Shown here one piece after another: positions 11,327-23,182 of a DNA stretch of 64,000 nt. Made by a program: the position numbers and the translations under genes. The stretch comes from Chrysoporthe austroafricana (taxonomy: Eukaryota > Ascomycota > Sordariomycetes > Diaporthales > Cryphonectriaceae): the NCBI GenBank assembly GCA_001051155.2, contig JYIP02000006.1, positions 2,108,001 to 2,172,000 on the forward strand, written 5' to 3'. The number at the start of each line of letters is the position of its first letter. Positions within the stretch are counted from its first letter, which is position 1. The notes under the pieces were generated by a model. That model searched no databases, had not been told where the DNA came from, and saw nothing but the letters and a program-made list of their open reading frames with translations.

Positions 11327-12318
11327 CTACTCCCTTTTCCACTCCGCAAACTCAGCCTCCAAGTGCTCCTTCAATTCCTTGAACTTACTGCCAAAGTCCA
11401 TTCCACACCTCCAACACACCATCGGCCGCTCAGGCCACTTACCCTGCTTTCGTCTCACATCGTCCTCCGCCAGGGGAAAATCCTCCAGCGGCACCATAAA
11501 TCCCGTGTTGAAGGAATTGTAATGCTTCCGATGCTTCAACGCCTCGCTATGCATGTCCCGGCTAAACACGTGGACATGGAGATGGTTCATGCTCGGCACC
11601 GCATGCACGCCCACCCTGACCTCACGCATCCAATCTCTCCCTTCCGGAAGCGTCACGTTCCCGTCGCCATCGCGCTCCGGCTCCACCTCCCCGTCGAGCA
11701 CGGCGTTCCGCGCCCTCTCGGACGCGCTGTGCTTCCCCAGCACCCGCTGCAGCTCCTTCGCGACGAGCCCCTTCAGCGTCGCGGCCTCCGCGCGGACCTG
11801 TGCAAGGAACGTGGCGTCGTTGAACGCCTCGAACGGGTGTAGCCTGTTGTGCGCCGCGGACCGCGGCAGGAGCAGGCAGTGCACCGTAGCCTTGGGGTAC
11901 ATATCATGGATGGCAACGGAGATTGGTGTATGAAAGATGACGCGGCTGGGGGGGAAAGAAGAAGGGTTCGCAAGGTAGGCACCGAGGCCGTCACGGATGG
12001 TGGCGGTGGATCCGAAGGGACGCCTTGGTTCAGGCTTGAGCTTGGGGGCCATGAGCTCTGAGACTGTTGTTGGGGGGGGGGGAATCAGTAGCTGCTATCT
12101 TCGTGTATGAGGGAGAACTGACAGGCGTTGCGAGGCACGGTTTGCCCCTGGAGTGGCGGGGGTGGTGGCTCGGTGCCCTGTATCTCTTCCCTGGTTAGGG
12201 CCTCTTCTGCGTCTGAGGAGACGTTGCCGTCGTCGATATTGGCGCGCTTCCTACCCGGCGCATCTTGGGCATCTGAGGAGCTCCTCTTGGGTCGGGAGCT
12301 CGAGGGCCTGGCTGCCAT
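11327..12318 (-). CDS. hnt3: Aprataxin-like 5'-AMP-DNA deadenylase
   Basis: Two exons, 12318..12123 and 12063..11327, with a 60-base intron give 310 residues. A basic, disordered N-terminus precedes a HIT domain whose catalytic histidine triad is NHLHVHV (His at about 226, 228 and 230). A C-terminal zinc finger has CWRC (Cys at about 282 and 285), then His at about 299 and Glu at about 303, which is the C2HE finger of the Hnt3/aprataxin family. The enzyme removes AMP left on 5' DNA ends by abortive ligation, and acts in the nucleus. The acceptor must be the ACAG at 12067-12064, because the next AG would create a stop at the junction. A run of G (C on the coding strand) lies inside the intron at 12072-12082. 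Confidence 0.92.
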
Positions 12319-12925
12319 GGCGAGCAGCTCCTATTGGATATCTAGTCTTCTCTGTGGGACTCTCAAACGGTGCAGTAGCCTTCGACAACTCGAACGACTT
12401 GGTTGTATCTGGACAGCTCCCGTATGGCTGTAACCAACGATCACAGCGAACGTTGTAGTCAGCGTGTTGAGGTTGATGGCTGAGCAGCGGACCCCCCACA
12501 TCCCGTTGCCTACTGTACCATGCTTCTCAACGTCACACATTGGATCCGATCTGAAGAACATCCTTTACCAGCCAACATCATTGAGTGAAGAAACGAGCGT
12601 CTGACATTCCTGTGTGTCTATCTGTTACGGAATCCTGAGAAATGAATGGAAGCACTGCGAACAGTATTGCGTAGAAGAAAAACCAAAAGAGAGAGAGAGA
12701 GGGAGAGAGAGGGAGAGAGAGGGAGAGAAACAATCTGCGCCAGTCTTCAAGCGACTCCCACCCATCCTACTGCAGCCCACGCCATGTCCTGCCATGCCAC
12801 GCCACGCCGTCACGAAGGGCGCTGGCGTTCGCCGGTACTCCTCAGGCAACACTACGGCCCCTCAATACGAGTATGGCGGTCGGATGCCCCAGCTTCGATC
12901 CCACCCAGCACTACCCATAAGGCGT
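12319..12925. other. Intergenic: aprataxin promoter and secreted-protein 3' flank
   Basis: Holds the aprataxin upstream region, a GA-rich microsatellite (listed separately) and the 3' flank of the secreted-protein gene. No gene was recognised. Confidence 0.5.
12687..12730. repeat. GA-rich microsatellite
   Basis: An (AG)n run followed by three tandem copies of the decamer GGGAGAGAGA. It lies downstream of the secreted-protein gene. Confidence 0.85.
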
Positions 12926-13717
12926 CTACAGACTGCTGCCATGAGCGGCTTCGTTGGGGATAGGAGTCAGGTTGATGGTGGGGAGGATGCCCTCGAGAGT
13001 GTCGCTCCGCGAAAGCAGACTCTCGAACTCGGATGAGGACAAAGGGGTTCTCTTTGCCAGAGTGTCCCGGGTACATACAGACATCTCCGGGCCTTCCCCT
13101 CCAGCCGCCGGCCATGCCGCCTGGAAGGCTTTGACCTGTGCTTCGGTCATGCATCGCTTTTCTGGCTTGAAGCCCTCTCTCATTGGTCCCTCTTGCGCCT
13201 TTGCCCCATTATGTTGAGCCGGCCGGGCGTTTCCAGCCGGCTTCTCCATGCGCTTCTCGGTCGCCATGGAGCTGGGACGGCCAGCTTCCTTCGCCTGGCC
13301 GTGGGCCATACCCTGTGCCGGCTGGAAGTTGTTCTCGCCGCCGAAGCGCTTCTCGGACCCCATCGCGTCAGCATGGGCGGCTTGCTTCGACGGACCCTTC
13401 GCCTGCTGGAAGTCACCTTCCGGTCTGCCGCTGAAGCCTTGAGGCTCCGTGTGCCTCACGGACAGCCCCGCCTTAACCTGGCTGTGGTTCGTGGGCTTCA
13501 GCCCTCCGTTGTGCGCATCCTTTACCTGGTCGCCTGGGTGTGGGATCTCTAGGGTGGACGACCTCTCCGTGATGAAGTTTGGAAGACTACCCTGCAACCC
13601 GCTGTTGGTACCTATTGGCTCTATGCCCCTGCCCGCGGGTGCGGCCCCGGGTGTGGGCGCCGCTGCGCAGCTTTGCAGTTGCAGCAGCGCGAGGGCGGCG
13701 ATGACTTTGGCGTGCAT
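12926..13717 (-). CDS. Secreted protein with four Lys-Arg (Kex2-type) sites
   Basis: An intronless frame of 263 residues starts at a real ATG. It has a signal peptide (hydrophobic about 5-15, cleavage probably after SCAAA at about 20) and then a low-complexity region rich in Gly, Ala, Gln and Lys. Lys-Arg pairs lie at about 123-124 (SEKR), 155-156 (TEKR), 187-188 (PEKR) and 222-223 (LAKR), three of them preceded by Glu. This is the cutting pattern of the Golgi protease Kex2. Cleavage would release peptides of about 31, 31, 34 and 40 residues. They share no strong repeat, and the last two carry one cysteine each (about 189 and 215). No known domain is seen. It could be a peptide or RiPP-like precursor, a secreted effector or a wall protein; the sequence does not decide. 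Confidence 0.65.
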   Translation of the reverse strand: MHAKVIAALALLQLQSCAAAPTPGAAPAGRGIEPIGTNSGLQGSLPNFITERSSTLEIPHPGDQVKDAHNGGLKPTNHSQVKAGLSVRHTEPQGFSGRPEGDFQQAKGPSKQAAHADAMGSEKRFGGENNFQPAQGMAHGQAKEAGRPSSMATEKRMEKPAGNARPAQHNGAKAQEGPMREGFKPEKRCMTEAQVKAFQAAWPAAGGEGPEMSVCTRDTLAKRTPLSSSEFESLLSRSDTLEGILPTINLTPIPNEAAHGSSL

Positions 13718-16337
13718 GGTGTGTAGTGGGTACGTTTATGGGAAGATGAGGTGGAAGAAAAGGCTGTAGGTGACACTGTCCAGCAGAGTCGGGGCGGGGC
13801 TGGTCGCAGAGAGGAGGCGATCAAGCCTGCTTGCTAATTTTGAATGCGATGATGGACTGCTACCAGAGCAGTGAAGAAAAGAATTGGTGAGGAATGCGAA
13901 TGAATTGATGTGCTGCTAGACAGATTTTATTTGCACAACACGGCAGCCCCTAACTTATATAGATGGATCAACCTTATTGAAGGTGCTTCGGCATGCCACC
14001 ATCGCGGTCGAGACGGGCGATGCGCGTGAGGCCTCGTCTCGACCTGATCCGCGGGCCGTCGACGGAATCGGGTCCCTCATGCGGGCCTCTCAACTGCTTC
14101 GCGGCATACTGACCATGACGCAGCCATGTGTTAGCTTTCAGAGGAGCGGCCAGGCGGCTTCACCCCTCACGGTAGAGATGGGGGAATCAAGCTGGTCGTC
14201 GATGTGTGACACGTCTTGACGTATGACAAAAAGTCGCTTCATCCCGAAAGTCAAGGAAGTTCTTTATGGATGTTGGATGTCAGCGGCATTCCTCGCAGAA
14301 GCCCGTAATAGCAGCCGTCTAGCTGTCGAGACGACGAATGATGTCAATATGGATAACAGATGAATAGTGATTAAGAAACATTGTCAGCTTAGGAGTTCCT
14401 CTGACCCAAGATCCAACCTTCTCAACTGCCGGACCGGGATCCCATTCCGCCAGGCGTAGAGGATGCCCGGAAGGCCACTGTGGGAAGAGGCCCGGCCGCC
14501 CTCCAAAGCAATTCGAACCATCGGCGTGTCGAGCATCTCAATATGACCGGAGCGAGCAACCATCCTCTTGGCTGTGGGGGGAGGCTGTTGATCCGACCCG
14601 CCTCATCGCCGTCAGCACTGCGTTGCTACGAGCTGACGGTTAAGTCGCTCGGTCCCGAGCGGCGACTTGGACCGGGGATAGACGTTCCCGGCCGAGTTAC
14701 GGGCCTCATGCAGGATCTTGGACTTGATTCACACATATATATTTATATACGAGTAGGAAAGGGAGCCAGCCAAATCAAGCGTGCTGCATGCACCCTTGGT
14801 CGCATGCTTCTCAGACAGGCCTCGATTTACAACGACTGAATTTGCAGAGGTCACGGCTCAACATATTCTGCGACCTTGGGCTTGATTCAATGTTGATCAA
14901 TCTAAATTTAGACTACTCATAACACTGGGGCACTTGTAGTAGTCGAGGTGTTAAAAAGCCTTGGGTGTCTGGACTGCATTTTGTGCTCGATCCGATTCAG
15001 AGTGCTGGTGACAAATACAACGTTGCCAGGTGATATCAGTGCCTTGCTGGAAAATATGTGAGCTTTGATATAGTTTGTTCTGCGTAGGACGAGAGAGAAA
15101 CAGCGCACATTAATTCCTACGGTTTGTTGTAGAAAAAGAAAACCCGCAGGAAGCAAAAACATCACTGGTTTCATTAAACATACTGGGGCCTACTCCGCTA
15201 GGATGGTTCTAGGGTGCTGAAACTCCTGCTTCACTGATCTCATGTTAGAAGATTTCCAAAAGTGGCCGGACCGTGTCATGCATTTTCGTTGTAGGGTCTG
15301 ATACAACCCAAAACTTATCAGGCTACCTAGGTAGATCCTGGAGAGGAGTGATGCCACTTAAAGGAGCTTCAGCTTATCCTCTGAGCAGTCTTGCAGTTTC
15401 GGAAGACATCTATCTTTATGTCCGCGAGTTACAAGAGAAGCTTTGTCGCTTGTTCATCTTTCGCGCTTGCGGTATTTTCGCGATCACGAATGAGGGCATC
15501 CGAAGTCTGCTGGGGAGGGCGGCGATTACATCTCGTTGAGGTTCTGGCCCCGCCTATCAAGAGGGGGAATAAAAGTGTGAGACTTTACAGATATGTATCG
15601 CGAGGTGTTCCTAGGAGGTAACTGGTGGACGAAAACTTGCCCCGTGCTATAGCATTGGCGAGATAACCGCGCGTATAGGGAGGAAGTAATGTTACGACGG
15701 AAGTAATTGAAGACTTCTTATGAATATAAGTAGAACGTCTTTAACGGCAAATGTAATATAGAAGAAAGGGTGTGGACGAGGAAACGTAACATATGATCCT
15801 CTAAACATTTTTCGCTACATATATGCTAGGAGAGCGCCCGAACAAAGTGCGAGATGCTAGATGCACGCTGCGTATTTTCGACGCAAAGTCATACCCGTGA
15901 CTTTCTTCCAGACAACTGAATCTGTTTCTTAGGGAAGGCTATGGTGCCTCAGGTTGGGAGGGATATTCAAGAAGCGACGTAGCGGGCTATGGTTATCGTA
16001 CTTTAGGTGAAGTTACGGTTTGTATAATCTTGTGATGATAGACTCCGCGGCGATTCTCTTGTCCATGGCCACTCTCGGCGTGAGCTTTACTGAAAGTACA
16101 TTCATCACCATAACATTGGTCGAAGTGGGTTCGATTAGTATTTAGGCGTTTCGCACGTACCCTTGATTGAAACTCTCGTTCTAGGCATAGGAGAGCATCG
16201 TCAAGCCTAGTTGCCCCGACGCTAGCGAGAGCGTCTTCCCTGCCTCCCATCTAGGTCACAGGCAAGTACTTGACCCGTCTAAAGCAGGCTCCATGTCTAC
16301 GTCTTAGCGATCGTGTGACTGAGGAACATCGTTTGAG
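13718..16337. other. Gene-poor 2.6 kb, partly AT-rich
   Basis: The first part is the upstream region of the secreted-protein gene. A TA-rich run lies at about 14727-14750, and the stretch from about 15540 to 16040 is rich in A+T and TA steps. An ACCTAGGT palindrome lies near 15325. No open frame shows a recognisable domain, and no terminal repeats were found. It could be a decayed, point-mutated transposon relic or ordinary spacer. Confidence 0.4.
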
Positions 16338-17646
16338 TCAACCTGAATAAGCCTCGGTGATGGGTCCGGGTTGGAGCTTCTGTGGCTTGATCGGTCTTGT
16401 CTTCTCATCTTTGTGTGCCCGCTTCCGCTTGTTCGACTTGGGCTTGTCTGGGATAAGTTTCGCAGGTGTATGTGCTGTGGCACATTTCTGTTGCAGTGCG
16501 AGACCGCAGATCGATCCGTTGACCGGACTTCTTTCCGCGGCCTCGTCTGTTGGTGTTACAGAGGCAGAAGCATGAAAGACTGCCTGGCCCTCACCTTGCA
16601 ATGGCGGTGCAGCTGGTTCACTTCGACCTATCGATTCATCGTACCCAGCAGGTTTTGGTGCCCAGTCTGGTATTGGGTCATATAGAGACACTGCAAGATC
16701 GTAGTCACCTTGCCTTATGAGGTTATCGCAGGCAAGCCGGAGCCACTGGACGCCCTTTTTGTAAGCTCTCTCGCTTGGGTAATCCGATGCCTGAGCCGTG
16801 AGAACTTCTTGAACCATCCGCTTCCTCTCGTCCGCTGGCTGCTGCTGGGTGCCAGGGATGAGGTAGTTGGCTGCCGCCAACTTTGCGTACTGGAAACAGT
16901 CGGCGGGCATAGGCGACATGAGCCCGTCTCCAGCAGCAGGAATTGTTGAGTAGCCTAGGACTCTCATATACGCCCATACCTAACCCAATTAGTCGGGTCC
17001 TTGACAGTCTCCATGGAGATACAGAACACACCTGTCCGGAGATCGATGCTTCAAGCACGCGGAAGGCAGTCGCAAAGCGTGTCTCGCAGATGAAGAGCTG
17101 GACAGTGCAGGGATTGGGGAAGCCAGTGAATCGATGGGTGAGCTCGTCCAAACATGATAGCGCCCGCGCTACATAGCTTATCTGTTGGACCCAAGCATCG
17201 AGGACATTTGCGCCAGTGAGAAGGATCATCCGGCCCCCTGGAGTAAAGGTCGGGTGAGAATTGATGACACCAGGATATCGAGCCGTGTTATAACCTCCGA
17301 GAAGATGCCCACCTCTGAGATAGGCAGGCTCGAGACCCGATTTTCGGACCTGCTGTCGATTCGACTGCTCTTGAACAACTGGTACAGCACTGAAAGTCTG
17401 ACCCCAGACGCGCTGGATGCCCTCTGACTTCGGCGGTTCGGTAGAGGAATGTCTTTGCCGAGGGGTGGCCTGCCCTGGCTGAATAGAGGGAGGGACAGAC
17501 AGATCAGCAGAAAGCTCTGAAGGTTGAGGCGAAGCGGACTTGACATCTGAGGCTGCCAGCAACACTGGCTCACAGGGAGAGCCAGCTGGTGCCGGGGTCA
17601 CACTGCCAGAAGGAGGATCACTGGCCAGTGTGGTTGGAGCCGACAC
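16338..17646 (-). CDS. Unrecognised conserved-looking protein, 5' end unresolved
   Basis: Two exons join in phase at 17032/16979 (intron 17031..16980, 52 bases), giving at least 418 residues. The N-terminal third is Pro/Ser-rich. The middle is compositionally normal and looks folded (FTPGGRMILLTGANVLDAWV, then LDELTHRFTGFPNPCTVQLF). The C-terminus has a basic bipartite nuclear-signal-like stretch (KPKSNKRKRAHKDEKTRP). I do not recognise the family. The frame extends upstream of 17646 to about 17700 without an ATG, and 17646 itself is a GTG, so the true start is probably in a further upstream exon. An ATG-initiated open stretch at 18237..17986 with an internal GTGAG donor is one candidate, unproven. 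Confidence 0.6.
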
Positions 17647-18337
17647 GGTGAGATCCCACAGGCCGCTCCTGATAGACTGGAGAGGACTAGATTCTTCAGA
17701 CCAAGTTTGAAAAAATTACAGAATGTGCAGGATTGAGATTCAGAAAGGCCAACCGCTGGTGAAGGGCCGGCCCCGGAGGATCAGGATCGGGATGACATGA
17801 GGGGAGACAACCTATGGGGCAAGAAATAATTCTTGATGCAAGAAATCCAAACATCCCAAGATTCCCACTATCGCATCACAATGTTTTCCCAAATTGGGCA
17901 CATGATCTTCATAGCAGAGGTCCTGCTGCTAAACACTGTCGGGGCCAGGAAGGTGGTGCAGGTGAGGAGCTTGAATGGCATTGTACTATGTGCAAAAATG
18001 AATGTGGATAAGTCGTTGAGTAGTGAGTGGTTTTGGGGAAAAGGCTGCTGCACTGTCCTCTGACTGGCCCAAGCACATTTTTGCAGGCCAAGGGGCCCTG
18101 TAGATCTCACCCCACGCTAAAAGCATGGCTATGCCTGGCGTAGCATCAAAACTTGAAGCCCACGTCGACTCTCTCACTGTGCCCTCAAGTTGAACTCTCA
18201 ACCTCACATCCCGAAATTTCTCTCCTGTGGTAGACATACCAGAGAGACTGGAGTTGTTTACTTCAAAGCACCCATGAACGATGTCCTAATGAGAGCCTCG
18301 AAGTGTATGTTACTAAGTTGGTTGTTCAACTCGCAGG
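17647..18337. other. Divergent intergenic region
   Basis: Upstream of the helicase gene and probably containing the missing first exon of the gene on the minus strand. A TTCAACTCGCAG just before the helicase ATG looks like a splice acceptor, so the helicase leader may also be spliced. Confidence 0.4.
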
Positions 18338-21300
18338 ATGGCGAAAAAGGGCAAGGATAAGAGCAGCACGCCGGCGTCGGGGTCATCCTCGAAAGCCTCA
18401 GGCAAGAAGCCTGCTCCACCCGAGGATGACTTGCTTATCTTCACGACCGACAAAAAGAAGAAGGAACCCATAGACAAGGAGGAGGGCCCTCCGCAACCAC
18501 CGAAACCCACTGTCAAGCAGATCATCGGCGGCCAGTCATGGACGGGAAAGCTGCCGGTGAACCTGCTCCAGGAGCACTGCCAGAAGATGAAATGGCAGAA
18601 ACCCGACTACATCCAGCGTAAGGGTAAGGATGGATTCTCATTCATGGTTGTTCTCAGTGCCAAGAACTCGAAAACCCAAGAGGTCACGAAACTGGAACCC
18701 TTCAAACTTCCGCCTAGCCACGTTCACATGGCATACAAGGAGACTTCGCTCGAGGCCAAACACTTCGCTGCTACATATGGGCTCTTCCGGGTTTGCAGCA
18801 TGAAGAACATGTCCATGGTACTGCCGCCAGACTACAGGTCAATCTGGAAGGAGTTTGAGACCCTAAAGAAACAGGACGTCAAGGCGGGCAGGGCCTGGAT
18901 GTATGAAGCCGACCCGTTTAAGACGCTTGAGGAGAGGGAAGCCGCAAGAGCAACTGCCGAGAAGAAGCGGAAAGAGCAACAAGCTGCCAAAGAGAAGGCT
19001 GCCAGCTTGCCAGGAGCTGCTGGCCTGGTGCTTAGGGGCAATGCCGCAGCGTCCGGCGGAGGCGGATACAACCCAATGAAAGGCTGGACTACGGTGCCCA
19101 AGATGGAGATGGGTGCCAAGACAAGACAGCACCTAGAGAACCTCCTGCGACGCGACACGATATGGAACCCACACGGTGTCGTCATGAAACCAGACGAGAA
19201 AGCTGCCATTGTCAAAGAGCTCAGGAATCTGGGTTTTCGCGCCAGCCATGTGGAAGAAGCTGTTGAGGAGTGCAAAGACCGTGAGGAGACACTGGAGTGG
19301 CTGTTGATTCACGTACCAGAGGACGACCTACCGAAATGGGCCCTGCCAGAAAGCTACTCCGCTGGTGTCAGCGTCGGGGCTACGGACTTGCGGAGAGAGG
19401 GCGCCATAAAACGCCTGGCACAGTCTGGCTACTCCGTTGAGCTATGCCGAAAAGTCTACGATGACAACGACGGCCACGAGGGCAAGGCAGCGGAAGCTCT
19501 ACAGCAGATCCTTTTGAACAGTGGCTCGGAGGCTGAGACAATTGCGGAAGAACCTGCAGCGACTGAAGACAGGGACCAGCAGTGGGAGGACGAGCTAGCA
19601 AGCCTGGAAGCGCTGTACAGCGAGCAGTATTCTCGTCTGGGACCCGATGTGTGCCAGCTAAGGCTGACTAATGTCACCAATGGAGCCAAACAGAACGTCG
19701 AGGCCTGCATTCATTTCCGCAAATCACCACACTATCCATCACATTTGATTCTATCCGTGGTTGCAGACTTGCCGTCTTATATCAAGCTCAGCATCATCAA
19801 GAAAGCCTTGGCCTACATGGTCCAGTCTCTACAGGGAGAGGAGATGAAAATGTTCTATGTCATAAGTTGGGTACAGGAGAACGCAAACGATATCATCGAG
19901 CGCCCGGGAACCCTTCGTGAGATTGCAGCTGTTTCGTCGACTGCCTCTGAGGAGAAGAATCTCTCTGCAAGAAAGATAAGCAAGAAGCTGCCGAGAGCCC
20001 CCAGCCCTATAGCATGGGTTCCCGAAAGCAGTTCCATTGGGCGATGGATGGAGAGGCAGAAGTCACCTGCGTACCAGAAGATGCTTGCTCAGCGCCAGGG
20101 GCTGCCAGCTTGGCAGGTCAGAGAGAGCGTGGTCAAGACTGTCTCTGAGAACCAGGTCATTATTATCTCTGGAGAAACAGGTTCCGGCAAGTCGACTCAG
20201 TCTGTGCAGTACGTCTTGGACGATCTATACGATCGAGGATACGCCAAGTGTGCCAACATAATCGTTACCCAACCTCGCAGGATCTCTGCCCTGGGCTTGG
20301 CGGACCGAGTCAGCGAAGAGCGCTGTACGACAGTCGGGCAAGAGGTCGGTTACTCCATCCGAGGGGAGAATAGGACTAGTAGGGACACGAAGATAACCTT
20401 TGTTACGACCGGCGTACTCCTCAGACGACTACAGACTTCTGGTGGTCGTGTTGACGACGTGGTTTCTTCTCTCGCAGATGTCAGCCACATCGTGATTGAC
20501 GAGGTCCACGAGCGAAGTCTTGACACAGACTTCCTGCTCAGCATCATTCGAGACGTACTAGCGAAGCGCAAAGATCTCAAGCTCATCCTCATGAGTGCTA
20601 CCCTGGATTCTGCAACCTTTGGCGACTACTTCAGAGCCGACGGCCTGCAAGTTGGTTTTGTGGAGATTGCTGGCCGTACCTTTCCAGTACAAGACTTCTA
20701 CCTCGATGATATCATTCAACAGACGGGCTTTACGGGACAGCTTGATTACGATAGTAGACCTTTTGATCGGAATCTAGATGACAGGCAGCGGGTCTCAAAG
20801 GTCATCCAGAACCTCGGTATGCGGATCAACTATAATCTGCTGCTCGAGACCGCCAAGGCCATCGATTCCGAGTTATCGCAAACTCAAAAGTCGGGTGGTA
20901 TCCTGGTTTTCTTACCTGGTGTTGCTGAGATCAACCAGACCTGCAGAATGCTTAGCTCGGTCTCCTCATTGTACGTGCTTCCGCTTCACGCATCGCTCGA
21001 GACAAAAGAACAAAGGAAAGTGTTTGCTGCACCGCCACCTAGCAAGAGAAAGGTGGTCGTTGCTACTAATGTAGCAGAGACGTCCATCACGATCGACGAT
21101 ATCGTCGCGGTTATTGACAGTGGTCGGGTTAAGGAGACCAGCTTCGATCCTCAAAATAACATGCGAAAGCTGGAGGAGGCGTGGGCGTCTCGTGCGGCTT
21201 GCAAGCAGCGGCGAGGCAGAGCTGGGCGTGTTCAAGCGGGCAAATGCTACAAGCTGTACACACGTAACCTGGAGGAGCAGACCATGCAGGAGCGACCAGA

Positions 21301-22492
21301 CCCCGAGATCAGACGTGTGCCTCTGGAACAGCTGTGCTTGTCAGTCAGAGCCATGGGCAACAAAGATGTTGGCGGCTTTCTATCACGTACGCCAACACCT
21401 CCTGAGGCGTTGGCGGTGGAGGGCGCTATCAAGATGCTTCGCCGCATGGGCGCCCTCGACGGCGACGAACTCACCGCTCTCGGCCAGCAACTCGCCATGA
21501 TCCCGGCTGACCTACGCTGTGGGAAGTTGATGGTATACGGTGCGATCTTTGGCTGTCTGGACGATTGTGTGACTATCGCAGCCATTCTGAGTACCAAGAG
21601 CCCCTTCCTGTCGCCACCTGACAAGAGGGACCTCGCGAAACAAGCAAAGATGAGATTCGCTCAGGGAGACGGTGACCTGCTTACAGATCTCCGCGCCTTT
21701 CAGCAATGGGACGAATTGATGCAAGACCGTATGCCGCAGCGCCAGGTTCGAAACTTCTGTGACGACAACTTCCTCTCCTACAATACCCTCTCAGATATCG
21801 CCTCAACAAGGACACAATACTACTCAGCCCTGAAAGAGATCGGCCTTATACAATCTGCTTTCTCGTCGTCCAGCACACAGAAGCGCCCCTCACCATCGAT
21901 GCCTCTGCTACGCGCACTCACCGCTTCAGCCTTCAGCCCACAGATCGCACGCATCCAGTTTCCGGATAAGAAGTTCATGTCGTCGGTATCAGGTGCTGTG
22001 GAACTCGACCCGGAAGCCAAGACAATCAAGTACTTCACACAAGAGAACGGGCGCGTGTTTGTGCACCCGAGCAGTACGCTCTTTGACAACCAGGGATTCT
22101 CAGGCAATGCGGCTTTTGTGTCGTACTTCACGTTGATGTCCACGTCAAAAATATTTGTGAGGGACTTAACCCGTAAGTAGATGCTATCCCCTGAACTGCA
22201 TCTGAGTGCACCCCGGATCTCGTACTGAACAATATTGACAGCTTTCAACGCGTATACGCTACTGCTCTTCTCCGGCGCTATTGAGCTGGACACGTTGGGC
22301 AGGGGGCTGGTTGTCGACGGCTGGCTGAGGTTGCGGGGCTGGGCACGCATCGGTGTCCTCATCTCAAGGCTTCGGGGCATGGTGGACGACATCATTGCGA
22401 AGAAGGTTGAGAATCCCGGCATAGACCTCGGGAACAATGACGTGATTAGGGCGGTGGTGAAGTTGATAGAGCTAGATGGGATGGATGCATAG
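18338..22492 (+). CDS. DEAH/RHA-family RNA helicase with UBA and RWD domains (DHX57/YLR419W type)
   Basis: Two exons, 18338..22172 and 22242..22492, encode 1361 residues. A charged N-terminus is followed by a UBA-like helical region (about 287-330), an RWD-like region (about 410-520) and the helicase core. Core motifs are GETGSGKST (about 611), TQPRRISAL, DEVHERS (about 720), SATLDS (about 752), VATNVAETSITI and QRRGRAGR (about 957). The HA2 helical region and the C-terminal OB-fold follow. The 69-base intron (22173..22241) lies in the OB-fold, so the unspliced frame loses the last 83 residues. This architecture is that of DHX57 and yeast YLR419W, ATP-dependent 3'-5' RNA helicases whose role is poorly known. 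The box is DEVH rather than DEAH. Confidence 0.93.
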
Positions 22493-23182
22493 ACGGCGTT
22501 CATGGAGGAGCTGGATCCGGCATGTCACCGCGATGGAGCTTGGCAGAGGCGTCTCTGTTCATCCTGGCAGAGCACTCGATTGCCACGGTCACAGACGTGA
22601 AAGCCAGATAGATGCACGCTGTGTCGGAAACGGAAGTTGGTCTGAGTTGTCCTATAGAAGCGACTTCTGCCGCTGTCGACTCCCGTGTCCCCCCCCCTTT
22701 TTTTTTTTTCGTCCTTCCTTCTTTCATTTTCTCTTTTCTTCCCCCCGGTTTATTTTCTCTCAATCCTCATGTCATTTCATAAACGGGAGTTCCATCACAA
22801 TTCCAGGGTTGCTTCTGAGTCGAAAACCGTCAATATCCTGTTCCTCCAGGGTACGTTAGTACTCCCAACACTTGAGACGGCGCTAAATAGAACAGCAGCC
22901 TCAGGCATCAACCAACCGCCCCCTTGAGTCCCAACGTCTGCGCGAGGGTGAGGTGAGCACAGGCCATCGCGCCGCAGCTCAATTGGCAGGGAACACCTGC
23001 GCCCGCTGCGCCTGCACCCTGCTGCACCTTTCGTGCTGTTTATCACCACTTTTCCCACACACCCACGCTACCTTTCAAGACCTCCACCCCGCCTCACCCT
23101 TTCCCTCCCCCTTCCCCAACGCGCGCATCGCATCCATCACGGTTCTGAACTGTGCCAATCCTCCCTCCTTTTGCCGTCTTCG
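22493..23182. other. Intergenic: helicase 3' flank and cohesin promoter
   Basis: Contains a homopolymer pair (C-run then T-run) at about 22687-22709 and a CT-rich leader before the cohesin start. No gene was recognised. A short AGCTCAATTGGCAGGG near 22976 resembles a tRNA D-arm but no tRNA follows. Confidence 0.5.

Noticed and set aside
14917..15174. Minus-strand 85-codon frame starting with a signal-peptide-like hydrophobic stretch
   Set aside because: Short, in AT-rich noncoding DNA, no cysteine pattern, no motif and no splice or promoter support.
16120..16145. GGGTTCGATT resembling a tRNA B box
   Set aside because: No A box or cloverleaf pairing upstream.
17986..18237. Minus-strand 83-codon frame with a real ATG
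   Set aside because: Kept only as a candidate first exon of the unrecognised gene; no motif and no certain donor, so not listed as a gene.
22970..23010. tRNA-like D-arm sequence (AGCTCAATTGGCAGGG)
   Set aside because: No T-arm (GGTTCGA) or acceptor pairing follows within tRNA length.
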